A stretch of 47,365 bases of DNA from Bdellovibrio sp. (GTDB taxonomy: Bacteria; Bdellovibrionota; Bdellovibrionia; Bdellovibrionales; Bdellovibrionaceae), in contig PSRN01000280.1 of NCBI GenBank assembly GCA_003176075.1, positions 1-47,365 of the forward strand. The letters run 5' to 3'. Of this stretch, positions 16,490 through 24,542 are shown in pieces; position 1 is the first letter of the stretch, and each line of letters opens with the position of its first letter. Made by a program: the position numbers and the translations under genes. The notes under the pieces were generated by a model. It did not search any database. It was not told the DNA's origin and worked only from the letters and a program-made list of their open reading frames with translations.

Positions 16490-18561
16490 TGGCGGAGTCC
16501 GAGCATGTCTCTCTGCCTACGCCCGAGCCGCCGGTAAATCACGAGCTTCAGCGATGGAGTGTAGCGGTCGACGCTGGCTTGAACCAGCCGTTGACCTATC
16601 AGTCGGAAAAGGCCCTTTTCCCGGAGCTCACCCGCGGCCAGCGGGTTTGGGTGCCGCTCGTCAACCGCAAGACGACAGGCGTGATTCTCGGTCCCGATTC
16701 GCGACCCACCGAAGAGATGGAATTTGAAATCAAAAATATCCTGAGTGTGGACGAAGAATTCCCACCACTTCCCGCGCCTTACATGCGGTGGCTTGAATGG
16801 CTCAGCGAATATTACGTGCATCCAGTAGGTCTCGTGACCGACTTGGCCTTTCCGCCCCTTCGTCGAACCGCGCGAACCCTCGGGTCGCGCAAGGCACCCG
16901 CCGTGCCCAAGATCGCGCTCCAACCAAAGCACGAACTCAACCAGGAACAGCGTCAAGCGATTGATGAAATGACCTCCCACAGTGGGTTTCGCGTCCATTT
17001 GCTTTTTGGCGTGACCGGTTCCGGGAAAACCGAAGTCTACCTTGAAATGCTGGAGAAAGTTCTCGCCGACGGAAAGTGCGGATTGTTCCTGGTTCCTGAG
17101 ATTTCCCTCACCCCCCAGCTGATCCGCCGGTTCTCCGAACGCTTTGGCGAGCAGGTCGCGACCCTTCATTCGCAGTTGACCAATCGCGAGCGAACCGAAC
17201 AGTGGTGGTCGATTTTCGAAGGCCGGCGGAAAATCTTGATTGGCGCCCGTTCGGCGCTTTTTTGTCCTATCCCGAACTTGGGTCTTATCATCATCGATGA
17301 GGAGCATGAATCCAGTTTCAAACAAGAAGAGAAACTGAAATATCACGCTCGTGATGCGGCCATTGTGCTGGCCAAGGACTTTGACTTCCCGGTGATTTTA
17401 GGTTCGGCCACGCCCAGCCTTGAAACTTGGAAGAACGCGATCGATGGGAAATACCACCTCCATCGACTGAAAAAGCGCATCGGCGATCAACCGCTGCCAA
17501 CAATTTCCGTTCTTGACCTTCGGAAAACAGAGAAGGCACAGCATCTTCCAGGCTGGATGAGCCGCGAGCTCCATCTGAATTTGCTCGAAACCCTGAATCA
17601 AGGCCAGCAAGCGGCGCTTTTCTTAAATAGACGGGGATACTCTTCGGCCGTGGTCTGCGTTCAATGTGGCGATTCTCCACTTTGCCCCAACTGCGATATT
17701 CACCTGTCTCTCCACGGCAAGCGGCACTTGGTTTGCCACTACTGTGATTACTCGGAGCCTTATAAAGAGGACTGCCGAAAATGCGGTGGCAGCTCGTTGC
17801 CCTCCGGACTTGGGACGGAACAAATCGAGGAAGGTCTCGCCCGGCTTTTTCCGGAGGCACGACTGGCCAGGGCCGACCGCGATGAAATTCAGTCACGGGA
17901 TCAACTGGAAGAACTCATTGGCCGCATGGAGAAAGGCGATATTGATATCCTGATCGGAACACAAATGATCGCTAAGGGGCTGGATTTTCCGCGTCTTCGC
18001 TTCGCTGGCCTCGTCCTTGCCGACATTGGCTTTAACCTGCCAGAATTTCGCGCCACCGAACGAAGCTTTCAGCTGTTGACGCAAATGAGCGGCCGGGCCG
18101 GCCGCCACGGCGCCACTGCGGACAACCCGGGACGCGTGTTGATTCAGACTTACAATCCTGAACATCCAAGTATTGAATTCGCCGCCAGGGGCGATTACGA
18201 AGGATTCGCGGCGCTGGAACTGACACACCGAAAGCCTCTGGGTTATCCGCCGTTTCAAAGGTTGGCCGTATTGCGTGTCCAGAATCTTCATCGCAATCGC
18301 GCTTGGGCCAGCGCCTTGCAAATTCAGCGACAGCTTTCCGAAATCACACAAAAAACTTCGCTGCAGCAACGCTGCGAAATCCTCGGGCCGGCTGAGGCTC
18401 CACTGGCACGATTGAAAAGAGCCTACCGCTTTCACATCCTCATCAAGGCCGAAAATTCAAAAAGCTTGCTTTGGCTCTGTCAACGAGTTCTGGATCGGCA
18501 GAAATCTCTTTCCCCTGGAACAAATCTCAGCGTCGATATTGACCCCCTTCACCTTCTTTAA
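16489..18561 (+). CDS. priA: Primosomal helicase PriA
   Basis: Restarts stalled replication forks by binding branched DNA and loading the replicative helicase. A 690-residue protein. The N-terminal DNA-binding domain (to about 150) is followed by superfamily 2 helicase motifs: Walker A FGVTGSGKTEVYLEM, the DEEH box IIIDEEHESSFKQ, and LGSATPSLE. The PriA-specific zinc module has eight Cys in CVQCGDSPLCPNC and CHYCDYSEPYKEDCRKC. Motifs IV-VI follow: IGTQMIAKGLDFP, DIGFNLPEFRATER and QMSGRAGR. All key residues seem intact. It overlaps the preceding secreted-protein gene by one base. Confidence 0.96.
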   Translation: MAESEHVSLPTPEPPVNHELQRWSVAVDAGLNQPLTYQSEKALFPELTRGQRVWVPLVNRKTTGVILGPDSRPTEEMEFEIKNILSVDEEFPPLPAPYMRWLEWLSEYYVHPVGLVTDLAFPPLRRTARTLGSRKAPAVPKIALQPKHELNQEQRQAIDEMTSHSGFRVHLLFGVTGSGKTEVYLEMLEKVLADGKCGLFLVPEISLTPQLIRRFSERFGEQVATLHSQLTNRERTEQWWSIFEGRRKILIGARSALFCPIPNLGLIIIDEEHESSFKQEEKLKYHARDAAIVLAKDFDFPVILGSATPSLETWKNAIDGKYHLHRLKKRIGDQPLPTISVLDLRKTEKAQHLPGWMSRELHLNLLETLNQGQQAALFLNRRGYSSAVVCVQCGDSPLCPNCDIHLSLHGKRHLVCHYCDYSEPYKEDCRKCGGSSLPSGLGTEQIEEGLARLFPEARLARADRDEIQSRDQLEELIGRMEKGDIDILIGTQMIAKGLDFPRLRFAGLVLADIGFNLPEFRATERSFQLLTQMSGRAGRHGATADNPGRVLIQTYNPEHPSIEFAARGDYEGFAALELTHRKPLGYPPFQRLAVLRVQNLHRNRAWASALQIQRQLSEITQKTSLQQRCEILGPAEAPLARLKRAYRFHILIKAENSKSLLWLCQRVLDRQKSLSPGTNLSVDIDPLHLL

Positions 18562-18575
18562 GATGATATATTCAA

Positions 18576-19424
18576 ATGTCGAATGTTGTGTGTCCGCGAT
18601 GCGGTGCGACCGTTGATAACTTGCAGCAACTCGATCCGCAAACCGTAGAGCAAATTTCGGAGCGAAATCGAGAACAGGTGCCGCCCCAGATCTGCATGTC
18701 CTGCTATCGGAGCCTGGTCGCTGGAGAGTCGTCAACCAAATCATCAGGTTCAGCCCTGCTGGCGCAAGAACGGGCCCGTGAGCAGCGCAAATTGATGCTC
18801 TGGAAAAGCCGGGTCAGTCTGATCAAAAAAGCACGCGCGTGCATGAATGAAAAAGCGTTCTCGGAAGCTGCCGTTTCCTATGAGAAATATATTCGCGTCC
18901 TGGAGGTGGTCTTTGACGTTCAGGCTGGCGAGTTAACGCCGGAGCATTTCAAGGACTCCGCCAGAACCCAGGAACTTACGGTTGTGGCGTCAGTTTTTTG
19001 GGACCTCCTGAGAATTTACGACACGAGTGAAAAGTACGGCGATCGTCAGGGACTGGCGGCGCAAAAGCTGGCGCAATTCCTTCGCTTCACTCCCATTTAC
19101 CCCGATATCCTGCGCAAAGCGGAATCCTTTTCGCGAACCGCGAAGAACCCCGCCATTATAAGAACTTTTATCAAGGCCGCCAGCGAGAACAAAGGAAAGT
19201 GTTTTATCGCCACCTCGGCTTTCGGCAGCGAAGATTGCATCGAGGTCCTCGTCTTGCGGATATGGCGGGATCAAACGCTAAATCATTCAATGCCAGGAAG
19301 AATTTTTGTCCGCTGTTATGAATGGGTTTCGCCCTCTTTGGCGGAACTCTTGGACCACGCCTCCGTGCTGAAACCCTTGGTGAGAGCTCTTTTGCGAATG
19401 TGGATTGGCGTGGTGATTCGGTAA
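18576..19424 (+). CDS. Zinc-ribbon protein with CFI-box C-terminal domain
   Basis: A 282-residue protein with three parts. An N-terminal zinc ribbon has CPRC at residues 6-9 and CMSC at 40-43. A charged helical middle, possibly TPR-like, spans about 60-205. The C-terminal domain begins KCFIATSAFGSEDCIEVLVL and ends with HASVLKPLVRALLRM. This is the CFI-box-CTERM pattern (CFIATAAYGS, then LRxFRD, then FVRxYY and LV+xxL). The role of that domain is unknown. The start lies 14 bases after priA with a weak ribosome-binding site, so it may be co-transcribed. Confidence 0.8.
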   Translation: MSNVVCPRCGATVDNLQQLDPQTVEQISERNREQVPPQICMSCYRSLVAGESSTKSSGSALLAQERAREQRKLMLWKSRVSLIKKARACMNEKAFSEAAVSYEKYIRVLEVVFDVQAGELTPEHFKDSARTQELTVVASVFWDLLRIYDTSEKYGDRQGLAAQKLAQFLRFTPIYPDILRKAESFSRTAKNPAIIRTFIKAASENKGKCFIATSAFGSEDCIEVLVLRIWRDQTLNHSMPGRIFVRCYEWVSPSLAELLDHASVLKPLVRALLRMWIGVVIR

Positions 19425-19642
19425 CGCTCTAAGCTCGTTTGTAGGCTCTCCGTATTTTTGATATAAAAGAGGAGGCATTTTTTATATTTAGATTATCAGA
19501 GGCTTACATGAGCTCCTTCACTCGGACCGCGCCTTTTAAGGTGAATTGAGAACTGTATGAATGCCCGCGCAAGTCATTGCCCTCACACCGGCCGCAACTG
19601 AAATTAATTTGCCTCTCCATCTTGGATCTCATAACTTAAGTC

Positions 19643-20785
19643 ATGCACTATGAGTTTGTAGTTATTGGCGCAGGATTATCCGGCTTGTCAGTCGCGCAGG
19701 CCTTGTCCCAAAAGGGAGCTAAGGTTTTGCTGCTGGAGAGACTTGACCGACTCGAAGGATCCCATCGTCTCATCGAGACACCGAGTGGACTGATTGCAAA
19801 CGGTCTCCGCTTGATTCCAGCGACCGAAGATAATCACCAGGCGCTTAAATTCTTGGCTAATTTGTGCGGGACTCCCGTTTACGCGCTCAAGCGCGAGCTC
19901 ACTCCCAAGACTTACGAAGCCAGCGGCTTTCGACCCTTTCTGGGATTTGGGGATCGGCCTCCCAAATTCATCGATCAAATTTCAGGTCTTCTATCGTCCC
20001 ACTTTCTCGACACCCTTCCACAAGCTTGCTCCTGGGGTTTGCTGTTGGAGCGAAATTGCAAAGCTGAAGTGCAAACGAAGTCCTATGTCACCCGCTTGGA
20101 AGTGGCCGAGGGCAAGGTCAAGTCGGTTGTCGTCAACGGTCACCGGAAAATCACGGCGGACCAATATATCTTTGCCGGCCCCCTCAATCAGCTGAGAGAT
20201 CTGATTGATCAAGAAACTTGGAATCCAAAATCCTTAAGCCGCTATGCCAAGATCAAATATTGGACCATGGTGGGCCTTGATCTGATTCATTCGAAGGATA
20301 TCGTCACCGAACCTTTCAGTCTCTTCATTCTTGACTCCACCACGCCCGACGAGTTGGGCCCGTGCCTGGGACAGTTTCAAAACCAAAATCAATCCCAGTG
20401 GATCAGCTTCATGGAGGACGGTGACGCCGAAGATTCGGAGATCCTTGGCCAAGCTCTTAAGAAGATTAAGCGACAGATCAAACGGGCTTTTCCCGATCTT
20501 CTTGATCAAGTGGCCTTTGAAAGAATTTGTGTTTTCCCATCGTGGGGCACGAGCCTTCCCCACGGGGATTTTCTGCCGGAGCTCGAGAACCTTCATTTCG
20601 CCAACGGGCAACTGAGCCATCTGCAAGGTTCCTGCGGTTCTTTGCATCAGGCCTTCACGGTGATCAAAGAGTTGAACCTTGAGCCAGAACTGAAAGAGCT
20701 CCACTGGACGGAATCTGAGCTTCCACCGCAAGCAGTGACGAATCCGCCACCTCCTTTCGAAAACATGCCGACTGACACCCTGTAG
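19643..20785 (+). CDS. FAD-dependent oxidoreductase (amine oxidase / phytoene-desaturase type)
   Basis: A 380-residue flavoprotein. The dinucleotide-binding motif VVIGAGLSGLSVAQALSQKG is at residues 6-25, followed by the acidic strand LLLERLDRLEGSHR. A conserved C-terminal FAD contact is suggested by LHFANGQLSHLQGSCGSLHQ. The shape fits the NAD(P)-binding-like amine oxidase or protoporphyrinogen-oxidase superfamily. The substrate is unknown. The last 30 residues are Pro-rich. Upstream (19425-19642) is a gene-free spacer with no clear promoter, and the start codon has no good ribosome-binding site. Confidence 0.78.
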   Translation: MHYEFVVIGAGLSGLSVAQALSQKGAKVLLLERLDRLEGSHRLIETPSGLIANGLRLIPATEDNHQALKFLANLCGTPVYALKRELTPKTYEASGFRPFLGFGDRPPKFIDQISGLLSSHFLDTLPQACSWGLLLERNCKAEVQTKSYVTRLEVAEGKVKSVVVNGHRKITADQYIFAGPLNQLRDLIDQETWNPKSLSRYAKIKYWTMVGLDLIHSKDIVTEPFSLFILDSTTPDELGPCLGQFQNQNQSQWISFMEDGDAEDSEILGQALKKIKRQIKRAFPDLLDQVAFERICVFPSWGTSLPHGDFLPELENLHFANGQLSHLQGSCGSLHQAFTVIKELNLEPELKELHWTESELPPQAVTNPPPPFENMPTDTL

Positions 20786-20794
20786 CAACCAGAG

Positions 20795-20816
20795 TTCGTA
20801 GAGGATTCGTAGAGGA
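20795..20816. repeat. Two 11-base tandem units (TTCGTAGAGGA)
   Basis: TTCGTAGAGGA is repeated directly. A third, divergent unit follows (TTCCTACAGAATTCCCAGAGGA). It lies in the leader of the L,D-transpeptidase gene. It is probably slippage. Confidence 0.6.
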
Positions 20817-20917
20817 TTCCTACAGAATTCCCAGAGGAAAATTCAGCGAGCGCGACGTAAGTCCATTGAGACTCCATGAACTGATTCCGATGACCACCCT
20901 CAACAAGGGGTGGCCAC

Positions 20918-21724
20918 ATGAAATCGGCAAGTTGGTTTTCGCGAAATCTTTCTTTGATCATACTTCTGACGACCGCATTGAGCATCGCCGGGTGCAGCGA
21001 CGACACGGTGGATGGACCGGAGAAGGAAGGCAAAGAAGGCTCCAAAGAAGCGGCCCTTCGACATCTTCCTGACGAGCCACTGACTGAGGCGCAGGCACAG
21101 CTCACCGAAAAGCCCCTGGAATCGTTATCCACCATTGATCGATCGGTCTTCATTGAGCCGCACCTGGAGGCCGCTGAAGAATCCAAAGTCCTTGCCAAGT
21201 ACAACTATCTTGATCCGGATCACCTTGTGCCAACCACACTATTGAAGAAGGCAGTCACTTTCTTCGACACCAATAAGAGCTACATCGCCAATCAAAACTA
21301 TCTGTCCGTCGTGGATTTTTCACAGCGTTCGTCAAAAGATCGATTCTTTATCATCAATATGAGCACTGGAAAAGTGTGGGCCATTCACGTCGCCCACGGC
21401 ACGGGTTCTGATCCCGCCAACAACGGTTACGCCGTTCGCTTCAGCAATGTTCCCAACTCCAACGCCAGCTCGCTTGGATATTACCTGACGGCGGAAACTT
21501 ATGGCGGAAAGTACGGGACTGCTCTGCGCCTGGATGGGCTCTCCAACACGAACTCCATGGTGCGCGAACGAGGCGTTGTTCTTCATGGCGCTCCCTATGT
21601 GAGGGAAGCAAATGTCATCGAAGGCCGAACCTGGGGCTGCCTTGGAGTCACCATGGATTACAAAAACCAAGTCATCAATCTGCTGAAACACGGCAGCTTG
21701 ATCTACGCCGGCTTGTCGAAGTAA
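20918..21724 (+). CDS. Murein L,D-transpeptidase-like lipoprotein (YkuD_2 type)
   Basis: A 268-residue lipoprotein. The lipobox is LSIAGC with Cys at about residue 26. After a charged linker, the catalytic domain shows the YkuD_2 pattern: VVDFSQRSSKDRFFIINMST, the HGTGSDP loop, FSNVPNSNASSLGYYLT and GKYGTALRLDGL. Next come the His in GVVLHGAPYV and the Cys in GRTWGCLGV. His and Cys form the active site in this family. It would form or edit 3-3 cross-links in periplasmic peptidoglycan. The start is supported by AAGGGGTGG upstream. A 26-base fragment resembling its codons for IDRSVFIE recurs at 22309-22334. Confidence 0.88.
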   Translation: MKSASWFSRNLSLIILLTTALSIAGCSDDTVDGPEKEGKEGSKEAALRHLPDEPLTEAQAQLTEKPLESLSTIDRSVFIEPHLEAAEESKVLAKYNYLDPDHLVPTTLLKKAVTFFDTNKSYIANQNYLSVVDFSQRSSKDRFFIINMSTGKVWAIHVAHGTGSDPANNGYAVRFSNVPNSNASSLGYYLTAETYGGKYGTALRLDGLSNTNSMVRERGVVLHGAPYVREANVIEGRTWGCLGVTMDYKNQVINLLKHGSLIYAGLSK

Positions 21725-21763
21725 AATTTGCTTTTGGTGGGCTTGTACTCTGAACCCTTGGAA

Positions 21764-22201
21764 TCAATGCCTTCCACGTTTTCCAGCATTCCCTGGCGAC
21801 CCGTTACACTGCGCTAGGATATCTATGGCTTGAAGGTCCTGGCTCGATTTCGCGGTTCTCGGGTGAGTGTCACCTTTTGAAACCATAAGAACGCAGTTAT
21901 TCATGAACGTCTGGGGATTACAGGTTGTTTGCCGTCCACTAAAAGGAGCTGGAATCCAAGCAATATCCTTTATTGATCCCTGTTCGAGCATACCTGCGTC
22001 GCCGTTTGTAGCTAACGTTGTAATTCTGCAGTAGCTCAGTTCTATTTTTCCACTGTTGCAGGACGCCCTTATAGTTCCGTCCTCGTTACCATCACAACTA
22101 TCCTGTTTGACGGTCCTCGCCGAAACTGAAACCTCCTGAAACACGGTTACAGCCACGACAATGCCGCCGACAACGAACCTTATAATAAAATTAGTTTCCA
22201 T
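21764..22201 (-). CDS. Small secreted Cys-containing protein
   Basis: A 145-residue protein with a signal peptide (FIIRFVVGGIVVAVTVFQEVSVSA) and six Cys in the mature part (for example SCDGNEDG, ASCNSG, SYCRITT and NNCVLMV). The pairs suggest disulfides. No family recognised. The start at 22201 is supported by GAGGGG 5 bases upstream; four more codons are open upstream. It is convergent with the L,D-transpeptidase gene. Confidence 0.6.
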   Translation of the reverse strand: METNFIIRFVVGGIVVAVTVFQEVSVSARTVKQDSCDGNEDGTIRASCNSGKIELSYCRITTLATNGDAGMLEQGSIKDIAWIPAPFSGRQTTCNPQTFMNNCVLMVSKGDTHPRTAKSSQDLQAIDILAQCNGSPGNAGKRGRH

Positions 22202-22308
22202 TGTTCCCCTCAAACATACCGTGAAATATTATCCGTCTCTTGTTAAGGAAAAATTCAAGATAGAAAATATCGCCAGAAATTGCAACGGCGGAAGTGTCGA
22301 AGGCAGAA

Positions 22309-22343
22309 ACATTGATCGGCCGGTCTTCATTGAAAAACGGTGA
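22309..22343 (+). repeat. Fragment resembling part of the L,D-transpeptidase gene
   Basis: CATTGATCGGCCGGTCTTCA, followed by TTGA, matches CATTGATCGATCGGTCTTCA of the gene at 20918 (around 21133) with two differences. It encodes NIDRPVFIEKR and stop, against TIDRSVFIEPH. It is probably a short duplication or recombination scar beside the HipA remnant. Confidence 0.45.
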
Positions 22344-22351
22344 ACTTTTCG

Positions 22352-22459
22352 TCAGCCTCGAAGTCTCCTGACCCGGCTCGTAACCAGATTGGCGTACTTC
22401 CTTTTGAGGACCGGCGACAGAAAGCTCTTGTCGATCATCGTTTGCCAGGCGGGCTCAAG
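22352..22459 (-). pseudogene. HipA C-terminal remnant
   Basis: A 35-codon tail directly after the hipB-like stop reads LEPAWQTMIDKSFLSPVLKR, then KYANLVTSRVRRLRG and stop. HipA kinases end with a W..xI..SFLS...+..Y..L...R pattern, so this is the last part of a HipA. About 400 upstream codons, including the kinase core, are missing. It is two bases out from the end of hipB and lacks a start. An internal deletion of the hipA gene is the likely cause. Confidence 0.6.
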
Positions 22460-22461
22460 GT

Positions 22462-22713
22462 CTAAGATTCGTTTGGTTTCTTTTTCAATTTATTTCTCGG
22501 GTAAACTACCTCGGCCCGCAGTTTGATATTGAGAACTCGCAGCACACTCAGAAGGTTTTCGAAGTGAACGTTGATGTTGCCTTTTTCAACGTTAAAGACA
22601 AGCGTCTTGCCCACGCCCGCCAACTCAGCCAATTGCAGCTGGCTGAGACCAGCTTGCTTCCGGCGGAATCGAACCAATTCAGCTAAGGATTTCTTGTCCA
22701 AATTTACCGCCAT
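22462..22713 (-). CDS. HipB/Y4mF-type helix-turn-helix antitoxin, orphaned
   Basis: An 83-residue protein with a Cro/C1-type helix-turn-helix (LAELVRFRRKQAGLSQLQLA, then ELAGVGKTLVFNVEKG). A LSVLRVLNIKLRAEVVYPR tail follows. This is the pattern of HipB and Y4mF antitoxins. The domain seems complete. Its normal partner HipA survives only as a 35-codon tail immediately downstream, so the repressor has no toxin to neutralise. Three palindromic sites upstream (22735-22851) look like its operators, which implies that autoregulation is still selected or the loss is recent. Confidence 0.8.
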   Translation of the reverse strand: MAVNLDKKSLAELVRFRRKQAGLSQLQLAELAGVGKTLVFNVEKGNINVHFENLLSVLRVLNIKLRAEVVYPRNKLKKKPNES

Positions 22714-22734
22714 ACCAATAAATTATGTTATTTT

Positions 22735-22851
22735 TTACCGGAATTACAGTTACTTTCTATTTCAATCATAATTACCGTAATTTATTGATGAGTTACTGGA
22801 ATAACAGTAAAATTTAACATTTTATTTTGTAAAATGCCGGAAATACGGTAA
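22735..22851. promoter_or_regulatory. Three operator-like palindromes upstream of the hipB-like gene
   Basis: Three 18-base sites share the form TTACYG, six A/T-rich bases, CRGTAA. They are TTACCG-GAATTA-CAGTTA at 22735, TTACTG-GAATAA-CAGTAA at 22793 (perfect) and ATGCCG-GAAATA-CGGTAA at 22834. AATTACCGTAATT at about 22770-22782 is a related tighter palindrome. HipB-type regulators bind repeated palindromes before their operon. The whole stretch is A/T-rich compared with its surroundings. Confidence 0.6.
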
Positions 22852-22911
22852 TTAAATCTAAATTTTCAGAGAAGGCTCGCGTATTTTCAACCAAAACTAA
22901 ACGCAGTTTAC

Positions 22912-22977
22912 GATGTATTATAAGTCATCATTATTACATTTTTTGATGTATTAAAAGACATCATTATTATTGATTTT
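22912..22977. repeat. Two 33-base tandem units, each with a GATG/CATC palindrome
   Basis: The units start at 22912 and 22945. Each begins GATGTATTA and continues with a CATCATTATTA block, and within each GATG and CATC are 14 bases apart in inverted order. They lie beyond the 3' end of arfB. They could be operators or a weak transcription end; the T-run after the first unit fits the latter. Confidence 0.5.
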
Positions 22978-22987
22978 CAGACCTGCC

Positions 22988-23389
22988 TCAGTACTCAGCC
23001 CTCTTGCGCAGCCCTTTGATCTCGCTTCGCCTTGATTTGGCGAGGCGTTTTCGTTCCTTCGACGCCCGTGTGGGGCGGGTGGGCCTTCGCGCTTTGGGGC
23101 GATGAAGAGCCTGCCGCAATAGCTCCAGCAGTTTTTCGCGGCAGCGGCGCTTGTTCGGCTCCAGATCGCGAAACTCATCGGAACGCAGAAAGAATTGGCC
23201 TTCACGATTGATGAACGATTGAAGCTTTTCTTCGACCATGATTTTTTCGTCACTATTGAGCCCCGCCGAACTGCGAAAATCCCAATAGAGCGTCGCCGCC
23301 GAGGAAACCTTATTTACGTTTTGTCCCCCCGGTCCCCGGCTCCGCACCGCTGAAAATCGAATTTCATTCTCAATAATATAGAAGAACAT
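22988..23389 (-). CDS. arfB: Peptidyl-tRNA hydrolase ArfB (ribosome rescue)
   Basis: Releases peptides from ribosomes stalled without a stop codon. A 133-residue protein, normal length. The class-I release-factor loop RSRGPGGQNVNKV is at residues 17-29. The C-terminal tail is basic (ALHRPKARRPTRPTRASKER and further), which in this family enters the empty mRNA channel. The start at 23389 lies 33 bases after mltG with GGAGAGG about 12 bases upstream, so the exact start is a little uncertain. It is the last gene of the operon that begins at 29958. Confidence 0.92.
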   Translation of the reverse strand: MFFYIIENEIRFSAVRSRGPGGQNVNKVSSAATLYWDFRSSAGLNSDEKIMVEEKLQSFINREGQFFLRSDEFRDLEPNKRRCREKLLELLRQALHRPKARRPTRPTRASKERKRLAKSRRSEIKGLRKRAEY

Positions 23390-23422
23390 GCGATCGAAGT
23401 GCCTCTCCTGGAAGTGCCTTTC

Positions 23423-24535
23423 CTACTTCACCCATTTCTCCGACGACGGAGGATTCGGCGCCACCTTCTGCAAATTCACGCCGGCGCGGGCCTTTTTCAA
23501 ATCACGCCAGCTTTTGCCCTTGCGGGCTTCGGCGTTCACCTGGAATGAGTTCACCGCTTTCGTATGCGAAGCCAGATCCTTGGAAAAGATATGAGTGCCG
23601 TTGTTGCGACTGACGAAGTACAGGTAATCGGACGGCACCGGTTGAACCGCCGCGACAAGGGCCGCCTCGCCGGGACTGGCGATCGGACCCGGCGGCAAGC
23701 CGGTTCTGGTGTAAGTGTTGTACTCGGTCGGGCGGTTCAGATCAGCGCGGGTGATGTTCATGCTCAAATGTCCCTCCACCACCGCCTTGCCGTAAAGCAC
23801 TGTTGGATCCGTCTGCAGCATCATTCCCTTCGCCAAGCGATTGTGAAAGACGCTGGAGATGACCGGCCGCTCTTCCGGCGCCCCCGTTTCCTTTTCGATG
23901 ATGCTGGCCAAAGTGACCACCTGATGCCTGGACATCTTGACCTTGGTGGCCAGAGGCTCGGCCGAGCGACGATAGACGGCAAGAAATCGCTCCACCATCC
24001 CTCGAACAATACTGCGAAGGTCGGAGTACCTGGTGATCTGATAAGTCTCGGGATAAAGATACCCTTCCAAAGAGAAAATATTTTCCCCCAGCAGCTCCTT
24101 GATGAAAGCCCGGTCATGGACGGTCTTCCAAAATTCCGTTCGCGTGCCAAAACCGTGTTCCTCAAAGGCCGCGCTGATTTCAAAAAGATTCAGACCTTCA
24201 GCGATAGTAAAGTTTCTTCCCACCGACTTGCCGCTGGTGATGATTTGCAGGACTTCCATCGGCCGAAGATTGCGGCTCAGCTGGTATTCGCCCACTTTTA
24301 ACCCGTTCGACTGTCCGCTGATCTTGGCCATGACCAGAAACCAAGTCGCTCCCTTCACAACGCCCAAATTCTCCAACTCACGCGCGACCTGATGCAAATT
24401 CTTCCCCGGCTTGACTTCGTAAATGAAACCCTCAGCCGAACCCGAGGGCGATGTATTCAAGAACTGCTGCCACATCAGCCACGCCGCCGCCGCGGCAGCG
24501 ACAATACAGATGATGAAAATCGACAGTACTTTCAT
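23423..24535 (-). CDS. mltG: Endolytic murein transglycosylase MltG
   Basis: Cuts growing glycan strands and so ends chain elongation at the inner membrane. A 370-residue protein with one N-terminal membrane segment (LSIFIICIVAAAAAAWLMW), a LysM-like region (FIYEVKPGKNLHQVARELEN) and the YceG catalytic domain. Family motifs are present: SLEGYLYPETY, ASIIEKETG (catalytic Glu near residue 214), LQTDPTVLYG and YTRTGLPPGPIASPG. It lies 7 bases after astD. MltG next to the Ast genes is not a usual arrangement and may reflect chance operon assembly. Confidence 0.94.
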   Translation of the reverse strand: MKVLSIFIICIVAAAAAAWLMWQQFLNTSPSGSAEGFIYEVKPGKNLHQVARELENLGVVKGATWFLVMAKISGQSNGLKVGEYQLSRNLRPMEVLQIITSGKSVGRNFTIAEGLNLFEISAAFEEHGFGTRTEFWKTVHDRAFIKELLGENIFSLEGYLYPETYQITRYSDLRSIVRGMVERFLAVYRRSAEPLATKVKMSRHQVVTLASIIEKETGAPEERPVISSVFHNRLAKGMMLQTDPTVLYGKAVVEGHLSMNITRADLNRPTEYNTYTRTGLPPGPIASPGEAALVAAVQPVPSDYLYFVSRNNGTHIFSKDLASHTKAVNSFQVNAEARKGKSWRDLKKARAGVNLQKVAPNPPSSEKWVK

Positions 24536-24542
24536 CCCACAC

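Noticed and set aside
16471..17346. 291-codon minus-strand frame
   Set aside because: Antisense to priA, whose helicase motifs are unambiguous.
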